Source: Phycisphaerales bacterium (lineage in GTDB: Bacteria; Planctomycetota; Phycisphaerae; Phycisphaerales; UBA1924). From it: a stretch of DNA of 64,000 nt. A model generated the notes under the pieces. That model saw only the letters and a list, made by a program, of their open reading frames with translations. It did no database searches and was not told the DNA's origin. Numbering within the stretch: the stretch's first letter is position 1; each line of letters starts with the position of its first letter. The position numbers and the translations under genes were made by a program. This document shows positions 12,601-20,893 of the stretch, piece by piece. The stretch covers positions 239,493-303,492 of the forward strand of contig JAHDXL010000005.1 of the NCBI GenBank assembly GCA_023382935.1, read 5' to 3'.

Positions 12601-12663
12601 CGCCAGCGGCAAAGCCAGCAGCAGCAGGAAGAGCAGGGATGGATTCTCGAACGACAGTGACAC
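9646..12663 (-). CDS. VWA-domain membrane protein (BatA-like)
   Basis: 1005 residues starting with GTG. Two N-terminal transmembrane helices (about 8-25 and 42-58) and one near residue 880 anchor the protein. A first VWA-like segment begins at VIDLSESVL near residue 73. A second, clearer VWA domain begins at FVLDCSGSMGAS near 441, with the full DxSxS metal site. A glutamine-amidotransferase-like fold lies between them (VMIGGPDSFGAGGW). C-terminal residues 935-1005 are basic and cytoplasmic. This architecture is common in planctomycete moxR/DUF58/batA-type clusters, thought to act in envelope assembly or stress. The 779-residue gene upstream is the usual partner; moxR and DUF58 genes are not adjacent. 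Confidence 0.85.
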   Translation of the reverse strand: MSLSFENPSLLFLLLLALPLAMVGARWFRAMIPLRRASAVGARVVLIGLIVGMLAGARRVRETESLATIAVIDLSESVLRFGDLGPDPVGAMRAFLRQGLQGRGPDDLLGLVVFDGRAIAAAVPSRADVLERSLESPGVEGTDIAAALRYAAALLPPDATGRLVLFSDGNETTGSAATAAAELAGTSVSGRGLSIDVVPIDHMVGEEVIVESLDAPPRAAPGSTVALRVMLRSTSATRGVLQLTREGEPVDINGPEPGFGRIVDLEPGRNIALINVPLERGRVHRFEAVFVPDRRGGQFVGDMSLANNRASAFTLTPGRGSVLFVDGVSNGAATGAGATLPNVLREADVDVRVVPTEGFPEDMLDLQAYDLVMLANVPAEAMRPEQQAMLVSHVRDLGAGLVMIGGPDSFGAGGWHGSDLERILPLRLDLPDQVIVPEAALMFVLDCSGSMGASVLGSMRTQQQVANEAAALAIQSLDKTDLIGVIAFNDSYRTVVPLGPNTNPEHTAARVRSIAAGGGTTLGPAVRAAAEQLSDHEAKTRQIIILSDGRSTDSDTLEELGAEVAQRGIRVTAIAVGDAADTQTLERMALAGGGAFYNVINPSMLPRIFLKAVRVVRSPLIREGLLKPSVSDAGSPLAVGMEDAPPLLGLVMSRFREEPNVVNAMVASSGDPLLSHWNVGLGQVVAFTSDAHQWAARWIDWPGYRTFWTRVARSTTRVPRESSSELRAEVGAGTLSLELDALDSGGHPVDLLDVPVTVYRPGGQAVPVRLEQVGPGRYAGSVPAAEPGAYIVIARPRQGATRLAPLLTGVTVPQGSELSTIEPNRALMLQISELTGGRVLAIGQPQAGVLFDRHRLQPWRSSTPIWPTLMAWALIVYLLDVGTRRVAWDRFVSSSFGADLRREIRESVKMRSVTSTGTLLERVRTRKPADGTPAALGQADANRLAEEARQRRREAYEAGRRALRRQPESGSAPSGAASQPGSDDSRLLAAKRRAQQRISEQTDER

Positions 12664-12709
12664 GATGTGCTCGGTTCCCCTTCACGATCGGATCGCTACC
12701 GCTGCAAGC

Positions 12710-15049
12710 CTAGTTCCTCGACGGTGCATCCGCATCGCGACCTTCCGGCACCCGAGGCCTTTCCGCGCTTTCCTCGAACCGCCGGTAGACGTTGCGCACG
12801 TAGTTCCGCATCCGCGGCGGGATCGACTGCCCCTCAATCGCACGCTCCGCCCCGGCCGCCGCTTCGCGCACACGTTCCGCGACCTCGGCACGACTTGCTC
12901 CCGCGATGGATCGCCCGGGCACCGCGCCTGTTCCTTCGGCCGCACCGACGATGCGCGATGGCGTCTGCTCATCGGCCCCCTTCCCGCGTGCGTCAAAAAA
13001 CTCGGTCTGCGGATTCCATCCGTCCGTCGGCTGCGGCTCGTCGAACAATGGCTCACGCCCGAAGCGCCCGGCAAGCCCACGCAGACGCTCGAGGTCCTCA
13101 GGGGAAGCCTGGTTCAGCAGTTCCTGCGCAGCCTCACGCAGTTTTTCTGACCGCGCCATCTTCCGCATCGCATCGAGTTTCCGCTGGTCCATATTCTCCA
13201 ACTGGTCGAGCATCTCGCCCAGGCTGCCGCCCCGGCCCGATTGCGGGTCGGCCTGGTCGTTTCCCGGCTCAGTCCCCGGCTGGGGCGACCCGGGCCCGAT
13301 CGGTTGCGGTGGGTCCGACGGCGACCCCCCCGGCGCTGACTCGCCGCCCCGGCGCTGTTCCTCTCTCGGCTTTCCCTGTTCGCCCGACCCTGCCGTCGGC
13401 GGAGCCCCGGGAGTCTGCTGACCCGGTCGATCTGAGGGCGGCTGCGCCGGCTGTTGCTGCCCGCCCTGCTCGGGCTTCTGATCGGGCTGTTCGCCCTTTG
13501 CGGACCCGGCTTGTCCTCCTTCGGGTGGCGTCTGATTGCCCGGAGTCGGTTGCGCGGGCGTTTGCTGTGATGGCCTCTGCTCGCCGGGCCTTTCCTGCGG
13601 CGACCCCGGCGCCCGGCCGGGTGGCTGCTCAACCGGTTGCGACGGTCGATCGCCGCCAGTTTGCTCCCGACCTGGTTGCTCCTGCGGTGTGTCGCCAGGC
13701 TTGTCGGGTCGCTGCTCGCCCGGCTGAGCCTGCGGTTGGTCGGGCTGCAAAGACTGCGGGTCGCGCTGGATCTGTTCGGCCACGCGGTCGAGTCGATCGC
13801 TCAACGCTTCGCCCGTTGGCCGATTGCCTTCTTGCCCGCGCCTTTGCTCGCCCGTGTTTGGCGGAGTCTCGTCCGTCGGCTGCGATCCCGTTTCGTTCTG
13901 CCCCGGCTCCCCATCGGCGGGTTGTTCGGGCCGAGGCTTTGGCTCGGCCGCCTCCTGATGCCCTGGCGACTCCGGCGATGGTTCGGCCGGCGCGGGCCTG
14001 CTCGGTGTCGGCGGCTCCGTTGCGTCCGACTCTTCCGACACGTCTTCGCCGGCGTTGGGTTGTTCGGCGGCCAGTCCCCGCTGCTCGGCCCGGCGAATCT
14101 GCTCCGCCAGGGCACGCAGATCCTCCGCCAGCGCTTCACGCGACTCATCGTCCATGCGCTGCGCCGCCCGCGCCATCTCGCGCAACTGTTCGCTCGCGGC
14201 CGCAAAGTCCGAACGTCGCAGCGCCTCGGCCAGTTCCGCCACGCTCGACTCCCTGTCTGGCTCGATCTGTCGCAGTGCCCTGGTCAGGTCATCGGCCTCG
14301 CGTCGGGCTGCTTCATCCAGTGCCCGCGCCCGATCCTCCAGTGCCGCCGCCGACTGCGTTCGCGCCCGCTCGGGCGTCGATCGTCCTTCCGCCAGTTCGC
14401 GCTCGATTTCATCGAGCCTCGCCAGCGTTTCATCGTCGGCCGCTTCACCGGCGCCACCCCCGGCGTTCAACTGTTCTGCGACCGCCTGCGCGGCCCGCAC
14501 GATGGAATCTCTCGCCCGAGCGATCTCACCTTGGCTTGGCTGGCCCGCCTGTTGCACCAGCGTCGGGATGAGCAGCATGCCCGCCACGGCCGCGGCCGAC
14601 AGGACCGGCCACAGCATCCAGTCGCGCGTGAGGCGAATCGGCACAGCCTGCGCGACGCTGACCTCGGTCGCCCGGCGCTCCGCGTCCTGCACCGCCAGTT
14701 GGCTGAATGCCGGATCCCCGGCGTACGTCGCCGATTCCAATTCGATCGCGGACGACAGGCGATCGTCCAACCGAAGCGCCTCATCGACTTTCGCCGCCGC
14801 CGATACCAAACGTCGGGGCTTCGCCAGCGCCAGGGTCGCTCCGCCCAGCAGCCCGACCGCGAGCAGCGATCCGACGATCCAGAAACCGGCCTGCCCGCCG
14901 ACCCGGATGCTCGTCGGCACGCCGATGGCGATCGCCAGCCCCGACGCCCATGTCAACATTCGCCCGGACTGGCGCAGCACCTCCCCCGCCCGCACGCGGC
15001 GGAGCGCGCGCCGGGCCAAGCGACGAGAGTTGTGAGCCATGCCGGCCAT
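12710..15049 (-). CDS. Large membrane-anchored Pro/Gln/Gly-rich protein (DUF4175-like)
   Basis: 779 residues. Hydrophobic segments lie near residues 33-53, 56-76 and 148-168. A charged coiled-coil stretch follows (170-320), then about 250 residues of Pro, Gln, Gly and Glu repeats (roughly 330-590) without hydrophobic residues. The C-terminal 180 residues are helical again and include LGEMLDQLENMDQRKLDAM and a basic SIPPRMRNYVRNVYRRF end. This plan resembles the DUF4175-like proteins next to VWA proteins in planctomycetes. Function is unknown; a periplasm-spanning scaffold is one reading. It is upstream of the VWA gene with a 46-base gap. A second Met lies 3 codons in. Confidence 0.75.
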   Translation of the reverse strand: MAGMAHNSRRLARRALRRVRAGEVLRQSGRMLTWASGLAIAIGVPTSIRVGGQAGFWIVGSLLAVGLLGGATLALAKPRRLVSAAAKVDEALRLDDRLSSAIELESATYAGDPAFSQLAVQDAERRATEVSVAQAVPIRLTRDWMLWPVLSAAAVAGMLLIPTLVQQAGQPSQGEIARARDSIVRAAQAVAEQLNAGGGAGEAADDETLARLDEIERELAEGRSTPERARTQSAAALEDRARALDEAARREADDLTRALRQIEPDRESSVAELAEALRRSDFAAASEQLREMARAAQRMDDESREALAEDLRALAEQIRRAEQRGLAAEQPNAGEDVSEESDATEPPTPSRPAPAEPSPESPGHQEAAEPKPRPEQPADGEPGQNETGSQPTDETPPNTGEQRRGQEGNRPTGEALSDRLDRVAEQIQRDPQSLQPDQPQAQPGEQRPDKPGDTPQEQPGREQTGGDRPSQPVEQPPGRAPGSPQERPGEQRPSQQTPAQPTPGNQTPPEGGQAGSAKGEQPDQKPEQGGQQQPAQPPSDRPGQQTPGAPPTAGSGEQGKPREEQRRGGESAPGGSPSDPPQPIGPGSPQPGTEPGNDQADPQSGRGGSLGEMLDQLENMDQRKLDAMRKMARSEKLREAAQELLNQASPEDLERLRGLAGRFGREPLFDEPQPTDGWNPQTEFFDARGKGADEQTPSRIVGAAEGTGAVPGRSIAGASRAEVAERVREAAAGAERAIEGQSIPPRMRNYVRNVYRRFEESAERPRVPEGRDADAPSRN

Positions 15050-15058
15050 CTCGGTTCA

Positions 15059-15064
15059 ATTCTA
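15059..15064 (-). promoter_or_regulatory. Putative -10 box (TAGAAT) of the 779-residue protein gene
   Basis: TAGAAT ends 9 bases before the ATG at 15049, with no Shine-Dalgarno sequence between. It probably drives the divergent VWA operon away from trpD. Confidence 0.4.
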
Positions 15065-15093
15065 CTCGATCGGCGCGGGCGTCCCCATCGGGG

Positions 15094-15099
15094 TACGCT
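15094..15099 (+). promoter_or_regulatory. Putative -10 box (TACGCT) of trpD
   Basis: TACGCT ends 7 bases before the trpD ATG with no Shine-Dalgarno sequence, so a leaderless mRNA is likely. It is 30 bases from the divergent TAGAAT box. Confidence 0.45.
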
Positions 15100-15106
15100 C
15101 TGCACC

Positions 15107-16147
15107 ATGGAAACGCATGCAACGCTGGCGCAACTTCTCGCCGGGGAACCCCTCTCGGCCCCCCAGGCCGAGGTGCTCTTTGAGAGCCTCCTCACCGGTG
15201 GGCTGGATGACGCCCAGATCGGGGCCTTGCTGGCGTTGATCCAAGCCCGTGGGCCTGTTCCCGACGAACTCGTCGGCGCCGCAACCGCGATGCGCCGGCA
15301 CGTCACGCGCGTGCCCATCGAACCGAACGATGGCCAGGTGCTCATTGACACCTGTGGTACCGGCGGCGCCCCCAAAGTGTTCAATGTTTCGACCGTCGCC
15401 GCGATCGTGGCCGCCGCGGCCGCCGGAGCGCCTGAACAGCCCGGCATCTTGGTCGCCAAGCATGGCAACCGCAGCCGCTCGGGTCGCGGCTCGGCCGAGG
15501 TGCTGGAACGTCTGGGCGTCAATGTGCACGCATCGCCCGAGGTTCAGGCCGAGTGCCTGCGCCGCGCGGGCGTGTGCTTCTGTTTTGCCATCCATCATCA
15601 TCCTGCCATGCGCTATGCCGCCGGGCCTCGCAAGTCGCTGGGCTTTCGCACCATTTTCAACCTGCTCGGCCCGCTGACCAATCCGGCGGGCGCTCGGCGT
15701 CAACTCATTGGCGTCTACGATCTGACTCTGGTCGAGGTGATGGCGCGTGCGCTCGCGGCCCTGGGGGCCGAGCGTGCCATCGTGGCGCACGGCATGGACG
15801 GGCTCGATGAACTGACCACCTGCGCCGAGTCTGTGCTCGTGCATGTGGTGGACGGCTCGCTCCAGCGCGAGCACGTTCGCCCACCCGACCTGGGAATCGC
15901 ACCGGCGACCCACGGGCAACTTGCGGTGCAATCGCTGGACGAGGCCGCGGACGTCGCGAAGGCCGTCCTCGATGGGGAGTCCGGGCCTCACCGCGACATC
16001 ACGCTGCTCAACGTTGCGGCCGCGTTGCTTGTCGCCGGAACGGTTTCCAGGCTCGGCGATGGCATTGAAAAAGCCCGGCTGGGAATCGACTCCGGCCGGG
16101 CCCGGCGTGTGCTTGAACACCTGCGGGAAGTTTCACATCTCAGTTGA
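15107..16147 (+). CDS. trpD: Anthranilate phosphoribosyltransferase
   Basis: 346 residues, the normal size. Transfers phosphoribose from PRPP to anthranilate in tryptophan synthesis. The glycine-rich PRPP motif DTCGTGGAPKVFNVST is at about 81-96, KHGNRSRSGRGSAEVLERLG near 120-139, and HHHPAMRYAAGPRKSLGFRT near 163-182. The start follows from the conserved N-terminal helix (LAQLLAGEPLSAPQAE). The frame is open for another 1.4 kb upstream, but that region is only the antisense of the Pro/Gln-rich gene. trpD stands alone, with no other trp genes in the window. Its stop overlaps the stop of the convergent kinase gene by 8 bases. Confidence 0.96.
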   Translation: METHATLAQLLAGEPLSAPQAEVLFESLLTGGLDDAQIGALLALIQARGPVPDELVGAATAMRRHVTRVPIEPNDGQVLIDTCGTGGAPKVFNVSTVAAIVAAAAAGAPEQPGILVAKHGNRSRSGRGSAEVLERLGVNVHASPEVQAECLRRAGVCFCFAIHHHPAMRYAAGPRKSLGFRTIFNLLGPLTNPAGARRQLIGVYDLTLVEVMARALAALGAERAIVAHGMDGLDELTTCAESVLVHVVDGSLQREHVRPPDLGIAPATHGQLAVQSLDEAADVAKAVLDGESGPHRDITLLNVAAALLVAGTVSRLGDGIEKARLGIDSGRARRVLEHLREVSHLS

Positions 16148-18551
16148 CCGGCGCTGTCGCCCGCACCAGGGCGTCGCCGATGATCGAGCCGACTTCACTG
16201 CTCGCGCTGCCGCTAAACACGGAGCCTTGCGCGAAAACCGTGTATTGTACGCCTTCAAGCGGCTTGACTGTCGGCGTGACCCACAGCACCGCGTCAACCT
16301 CTTCGTGTGCCTTCAGCCAGGTGAGCACCGTTGTGTGGACGTCGGCCGCCTCGATGGGCCGCTGCCCTCGCGCCGCCTCCAACTCGGCGACCAACTCGAT
16401 TTGGGAGTCGGCATCATCCGTCTCTCCAAGGAACAACGCCGCGTCGCCCAGGGTGTGTCCGCCTGCGTCGATCAGTCCGCCGAGCAGGCAGCGCAGACCA
16501 TCGGCTACCTTTGCGTCGATCGGGGGCGTCAGGTCGGACACCACCAGCACGGAACGGTTCGAGAGCGCCTTGAAGTCGACGCCCGGGAGCCTGAACTCCT
16601 CGGGGCCCGCAGGCGCGGTCGGAATCGACGGAAGAGGCGGAGTCGCGCCGTTCGGCCAAGACTCCATGCTGCCATGCGGAGAGGTCACCATCATGCGCGG
16701 TTCGGCGCGCAAAGATGCAAACATCACCGCGGCTGCTCCCAGTGCCGCAAAGACCAGCAGCCCGACCATCGCTCCGGCCACCGTACCCCCGTTGATCGCC
16801 ACCGGGTCACGCCGTCCGCGCATCGAGCGATGCAGACTGGATACACGCTGTTGCGCCGCACGACGCTTGGCTGCCGCACGCCCGCGCGCCGAGCGCAACT
16901 GCTCGGCCGCCGGCGCCCGCGCCCCAGACGGAACCAGGTTGGCCGCGTGCTTGGCCGCTCGCGCGCTGTTGTTCTTGGCCACCGCTACGCCGGCGAACAA
17001 GCCGGGGCCTGCCAGGCCTGCCAACGAAAACTCCCTGCCCGACGGGCGCCGCAGATCGTGCTCGCCTTCCACCTGGTATTGCCCTGACCACCAGCCCGTG
17101 ACCTTCAACTTCGGGCGACCGGCCAGACGCTTGGGAACCGGTCGCTCGCTGCCCGCCGCGGGAGTCTGCGGCAGTGGAGGAGGCGTCGGGGAGCCCGCAT
17201 GCGCCCACCCTACCACCTGTGGCTCGGCAGAGCGCTCGCCTTCAAATGCTCTGCCGTGCTGCGCCACGCTGGGCAGATCGACCGGGCGCACTTCGAACAA
17301 CTTCGGCGCACCGAGCACCGCTTCGAGGTCGGCCAGCATCTCCGCGGCCGTTGCGTAGCGCTTGTCATAGTCCGTCATCGCACGGCGCACGATCCACCGC
17401 ACCGCCTCAGGGCACCGACTGGTGATCTGGCTCAGCCCGCCGTGCGCAGGGAACGAGTTTTCAATGACTGAGAACAGCACCGCGCCGGCCGCGTAGATGT
17501 CAAACTTCGTCCCGTCGATCTGATGTACCTTCACGCCGCGCAGCGCCTGCCGCACCAGTTCCGGATCGCGGAAGTACTCGGTCCCGTGCGTGGTCAGCGT
17601 CATCGCGCTGCGCAGCGGTGTCACCAGCCCGAAATCGACCAGGTGCGCCCGCTTGCCATCGACGATGATGTTGTCCGGCTTGACGTCCTTGTGCCACAGC
17701 CCGCCGCGGTGATACGTGTCGAGCGCTCGCAACAAGTCGGCCATGTAGCCCAAAGCCGTTCGCAGATGGGTGTCGTTCAGGCCGTGCCCACCGGAGAGGC
17801 CGTGCATCCGCGTCGTGAGCGTCGAGAGCGACTCGCCCGGCACATAGCGCATCACGTAGAAGAAGCGGTCCTCTGCCAGTTCGTGTTCGAGCACCAGGCC
17901 CAGTCTCTTGGCCGCATCCAGGGCGCGGCTCTCACGCACGATCTGCGGCAGACTCGAACCATCGGTCAGGCTGAAACTCTTGATGACCACCTGGTCAACC
18001 TCTTGCAGCCCCTGGCGCACGAAGGCCGCCCGCTTGAGTTCGTCCGGCTCGGCGATGTACAAACGACCGCCGGAGCCTCCGCCCGGCAGGCTCCCGACGA
18101 TTGTGTACCCGTTGAACATGCCCACGCGCCGCTTGCTCGGCCTGTCGGGCCCGGGGGCTTCGGCGATAACCTGCGGGAGTCGGTGCTCCAGCCCCTCCGT
18201 GACGCCCGACAATCCGATTAGCCGGAACGGATGCCCGATCAGCACGCGATACACGCAGGTCGATGCGGTCTTGACTTCGTTCTTCACCGCCCGCCCGTAG
18301 TGGGCCGCCGCCGACCATCGCCCGATCACCACGCTCCCGAGTACCAGCGGAGCCAGCACGACCATGAGCACCAGGGCGCCCACGAACCGGAACGTGTCGG
18401 AGAACATGCCGACAATGAACCGGGCCACATGGGAGATCAGGAACCCGATGACCTTGAACAGGCGCACCAGCACGATCGCCCCGAACACAGCAAGCAGCAC
18501 CGCCGCGACGATTCCAAAAATGACGGCCAGAAATGTCGGTCCGATCGTCAT
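16140..18551 (-). CDS. Membrane Ser/Thr protein kinase
   Basis: 803 residues. Two N-terminal hydrophobic helices (about 7-29 and 55-76) precede a Hanks-type kinase domain (about 150-415). It has a Gly-rich loop PGGGSGGRLY near 156, the ATP lysine in QVVIKSF near 191, the catalytic loop HKDVKPDNI near 287 and DFG near 306. The usual HRD arginine is Lys. A basic, Pro-rich linker follows, then a third membrane helix at about 591-614 and a C-terminal domain of about 190 residues that I do not recognise. The gene follows the sigma-factor gene by 29 bases with its own GGAGC Shine-Dalgarno sequence, so kinase and sigma factor are probably one signalling unit. Confidence 0.9.
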   Translation of the reverse strand: MTIGPTFLAVIFGIVAAVLLAVFGAIVLVRLFKVIGFLISHVARFIVGMFSDTFRFVGALVLMVVLAPLVLGSVVIGRWSAAAHYGRAVKNEVKTASTCVYRVLIGHPFRLIGLSGVTEGLEHRLPQVIAEAPGPDRPSKRRVGMFNGYTIVGSLPGGGSGGRLYIAEPDELKRAAFVRQGLQEVDQVVIKSFSLTDGSSLPQIVRESRALDAAKRLGLVLEHELAEDRFFYVMRYVPGESLSTLTTRMHGLSGGHGLNDTHLRTALGYMADLLRALDTYHRGGLWHKDVKPDNIIVDGKRAHLVDFGLVTPLRSAMTLTTHGTEYFRDPELVRQALRGVKVHQIDGTKFDIYAAGAVLFSVIENSFPAHGGLSQITSRCPEAVRWIVRRAMTDYDKRYATAAEMLADLEAVLGAPKLFEVRPVDLPSVAQHGRAFEGERSAEPQVVGWAHAGSPTPPPLPQTPAAGSERPVPKRLAGRPKLKVTGWWSGQYQVEGEHDLRRPSGREFSLAGLAGPGLFAGVAVAKNNSARAAKHAANLVPSGARAPAAEQLRSARGRAAAKRRAAQQRVSSLHRSMRGRRDPVAINGGTVAGAMVGLLVFAALGAAAVMFASLRAEPRMMVTSPHGSMESWPNGATPPLPSIPTAPAGPEEFRLPGVDFKALSNRSVLVVSDLTPPIDAKVADGLRCLLGGLIDAGGHTLGDAALFLGETDDADSQIELVAELEAARGQRPIEAADVHTTVLTWLKAHEEVDAVLWVTPTVKPLEGVQYTVFAQGSVFSGSASSEVGSIIGDALVRATAPVN

Positions 18552-18580
18552 GGTCGTGCTCCGTCACTCGGCTGTCGGGT

Positions 18581-19417
18581 TCATTCCCTCATCGCCTGCT
18601 CGTCCCGACGCCTCAACTCGAGCTGGCGGTGGTAGATCTCGGCGACGGCCTCATCAAACGGGCTCTCGTCGGCCTTCTCCGGTGATGCGTTCGGATTCAG
18701 GTACAGTCCATTTCGCACCGCCTCGGCCCGCTCCTCGTCCGTGAACGAGTACACCGTCATCACCTCCACCAGTTTGCTCCGCAGCAACTCGCGCACCCGC
18801 CCCAGCCGGCGGCTGACCGTTGGCTCGCTCACGCCCATAGCCGCGGCCACGTCTTTGCCGCTCTTCCCGTCCAGCACCCTCATGCGGTAGATGGAGAAAT
18901 CGGTAAAGTCAGCCTCTCGCTCGCACAGGCGAATGGCCGCCTCGACCTTTGACCGGAACACGCCCTCCTCGAACGAGCGATCCACCGATCGCCCATCACA
19001 GGCGGCCATCCAGGTTTCGTCCAGTTCGGTCGCCGCGCGTCCGCCTCCCCTCTTCAAAGCCGTGCGCCGGTCGATTTCGTCTCCCAGCACATGCTTGGCG
19101 ATGGCGAGAAGCCAGGTGGAAAACCGCGCCCCACGCGCAGGGTCGTACCGGTCAATCGACGTGCTCAGGGCCGCAAGCGTCTCCTGCGACAGGTCGCGCA
19201 CGGTTTCCACGCCGATGCGTCCTCGGCCCCACTTGGTGAGTTGAGCGCGGATGACTGGGCCGAAAATCTCCCAGAGTTCAAACCACGCGGCCTCGTCGTT
19301 GGCGCGCAGGCGCGTGATGAACCCCGTCGTGACTTGCATGAGCATGTCCGATCCACCCTTCCGGCAGGCAGGCAGCCCGCTTCCGGATTGTTCCGATGTC
19401 CCACCTTTTTCTTTCAT
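18581..19417 (-). CDS. ECF-like RNA polymerase sigma factor
   Basis: 278 residues from this start. Region 2 is visible in QLTKWGRGRIGVETVRDLSQ and RYDPARGARFSTWLLAIAKH, and region 4 as a helix-turn-helix (VAAAMGVSEPTVSRRLGRVREL). A charged C-terminal tail of about 70 residues follows. No anti-sigma gene is adjacent. Instead a membrane Ser/Thr kinase follows, as in several planctomycete ECF groups where phosphorylation is thought to control the sigma factor. A TATGCT box lies 10 bases before this ATG, which favours it. An internal start at 19345 (MLMQVTT) is the alternative and gives 254 residues. Confidence 0.85.
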   Translation of the reverse strand: MKEKGGTSEQSGSGLPACRKGGSDMLMQVTTGFITRLRANDEAAWFELWEIFGPVIRAQLTKWGRGRIGVETVRDLSQETLAALSTSIDRYDPARGARFSTWLLAIAKHVLGDEIDRRTALKRGGGRAATELDETWMAACDGRSVDRSFEEGVFRSKVEAAIRLCEREADFTDFSIYRMRVLDGKSGKDVAAAMGVSEPTVSRRLGRVRELLRSKLVEVMTVYSFTDEERAEAVRNGLYLNPNASPEKADESPFDEAVAEIYHRQLELRRRDEQAMRE

Positions 19418-19427
19418 CACTCTGAAG

Positions 19428-19433
19428 AGCATA
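19428..19433 (-). promoter_or_regulatory. Putative -10 box (TATGCT) of the sigma factor-kinase operon
   Basis: TATGCT ends 10 bases before the ATG at 19417. No -35 match is visible at 16-18 bases further upstream. Confidence 0.4.
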
Positions 19434-19669
19434 CCCCAGCATGGCGCAAACGCCGCTGCTAAGCCAACCGGGTTTGCAAAATGTGAGGGAAAGGCTGCGA
19501 AATCTCGGGCCTCCCACAACTTTCCGCCGGAAATCTCGTCCGAACCTGAAAATCGCGCCCCCGATCCCGGAAGCAGTCTCTGTGACCCGTGGCATTCGAC
19601 GCGGGCGAGCACACACAGGACGGGCGGCGACGCGGCCCGAAGGTTCACAAGGACAGCAGGAGGTTCCCC

Positions 19670-20620
19670 ATGTCACTCACCAAGGGCATTGTTCGGTTCG
19701 GAATCATCGGCGCCCTCGCGCTGGGGACAGGTGTCGTGGTTGCCGAGTGGGCCAGTCCCGGTTCGGTTCACGCCATCGCCGGACAGGCCAGGGGTGCGAT
19801 CAACCGCACCATCGATCGCAATATCGATGACCCCGTGGCCCTGCGGGCCCAGATCCGCGACCTCGAAGCCCAGTACCCCGGCAAGATCGCCGACGTTCGC
19901 TCCGACCTGGTCGATGTCCAGCAGCAAATCGCCCAACTCCAGCATGAGAAGGCTGTCAGCGAGAAGGTCGTCGCGCTCACGCAGGCCGACCTGTCGGTCC
20001 TCAGCGGCGGGATCGAAGAGGCTCGTGCCGTCCAGTCGGCCAACCAGGGGATGATCGTGAAGATCTCATTCCAGAGCCGTTCGCTCGGGCTGAACGACGC
20101 CTTTGCCAGGCGCGACCAGATCGACCAAACCCGCTCCTTCCATGCCTCGCGGGTAGCCGAACTGGAGAAGGACCTCGGATACCTGTCGCAGCAGGAAGAG
20201 CAACTGGCGACGCTGCTGACCCGGCTTGAGACCGAGCGGGCCGAGTTTCAGGCCCAACTTTTCCAACTCGACGCGCAGGTGGACGCCATCGACCGCAATG
20301 AGCGCCTCATCTCCATGATGAAGGATCGTCAGGCGACCATCGAGCAGCACACACGCTACCAGGCCCACAGCCTGGACCAACTGCATCGTCGGCTGGCCAG
20401 CATCCGCGCCAAGCAGCAGGCACAGTTGGAGTCGATCACCACAACCGCACAGGCCCGCGACTACGAGGCTGAGGCTCAGTTCCTGATCGACCGCAACGGA
20501 ACCAAGGCTGCGCCCACCACAGCGGTCAGCCCGACGCGTGAACTTCAGGTCGAGCCGCAGGTCATCGAGATCAAGCCCTCCACCGATGGGTCGGCCGGAC
20601 CGATGGCGTCCCGCAACTGA
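19670..20620 (+). CDS. Secreted or anchored coiled-coil protein of unknown function
   Basis: 316 residues. A hydrophobic N-terminal segment (about 6-26) could be a signal anchor. Residues 55-290 are almost entirely charged, Gln-rich and predicted to be a long coiled coil (for example LRAQIRDLEAQYPGKIADV and LVDVQQQIAQLQHEK). The last 40 residues are Pro/Ser-rich. No enzymatic motif is seen. GCAGGAGG lies 5-6 bases before the ATG, which fixes the start. It lies 270 bases upstream of mreB on the same strand; a structural or envelope role is possible but is only inferred from the coiled coil and the neighbourhood. Confidence 0.75.
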   Translation: MSLTKGIVRFGIIGALALGTGVVVAEWASPGSVHAIAGQARGAINRTIDRNIDDPVALRAQIRDLEAQYPGKIADVRSDLVDVQQQIAQLQHEKAVSEKVVALTQADLSVLSGGIEEARAVQSANQGMIVKISFQSRSLGLNDAFARRDQIDQTRSFHASRVAELEKDLGYLSQQEEQLATLLTRLETERAEFQAQLFQLDAQVDAIDRNERLISMMKDRQATIEQHTRYQAHSLDQLHRRLASIRAKQQAQLESITTTAQARDYEAEAQFLIDRNGTKAAPTTAVSPTRELQVEPQVIEIKPSTDGSAGPMASRN

Positions 20621-20893
20621 CCCCGCACGTATCCCCCTTCGGCAGCGCGGCCGTCTGGGCTGGGGCGTTCATCGCCTCCTCCCGGGCGGCCTCGCTCACT
20701 TTCTCCCTCACCGATTCCACTCCCCAAGGCGTGTTTCCACCTTCCGCCCTGTCTAGGCTCTGTGGGCGAAGGCACGGGCCCATGTTCAGAACCCGGTCGG
20801 GGTGGTGGCGAAAGTTCCGTTCACCCGATAACTTGATGGCGTAGACATCGACCCCGGGGGCCACGGACCGGCTCCAACAGGAAAGCAGAAGGC

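Noticed and set aside
12667..14571. Plus-strand frame opposite the Pro/Gln-rich gene
   Set aside because: Almost entirely Arg, Pro and Ala, antisense artefact of a low-complexity gene.
13637..15106. Very long plus-strand open frame continuous with trpD
   Set aside because: It is antisense to the Pro/Gln-rich gene, whose GC-rich composition keeps other frames open. trpD similarity starts only at 15107.
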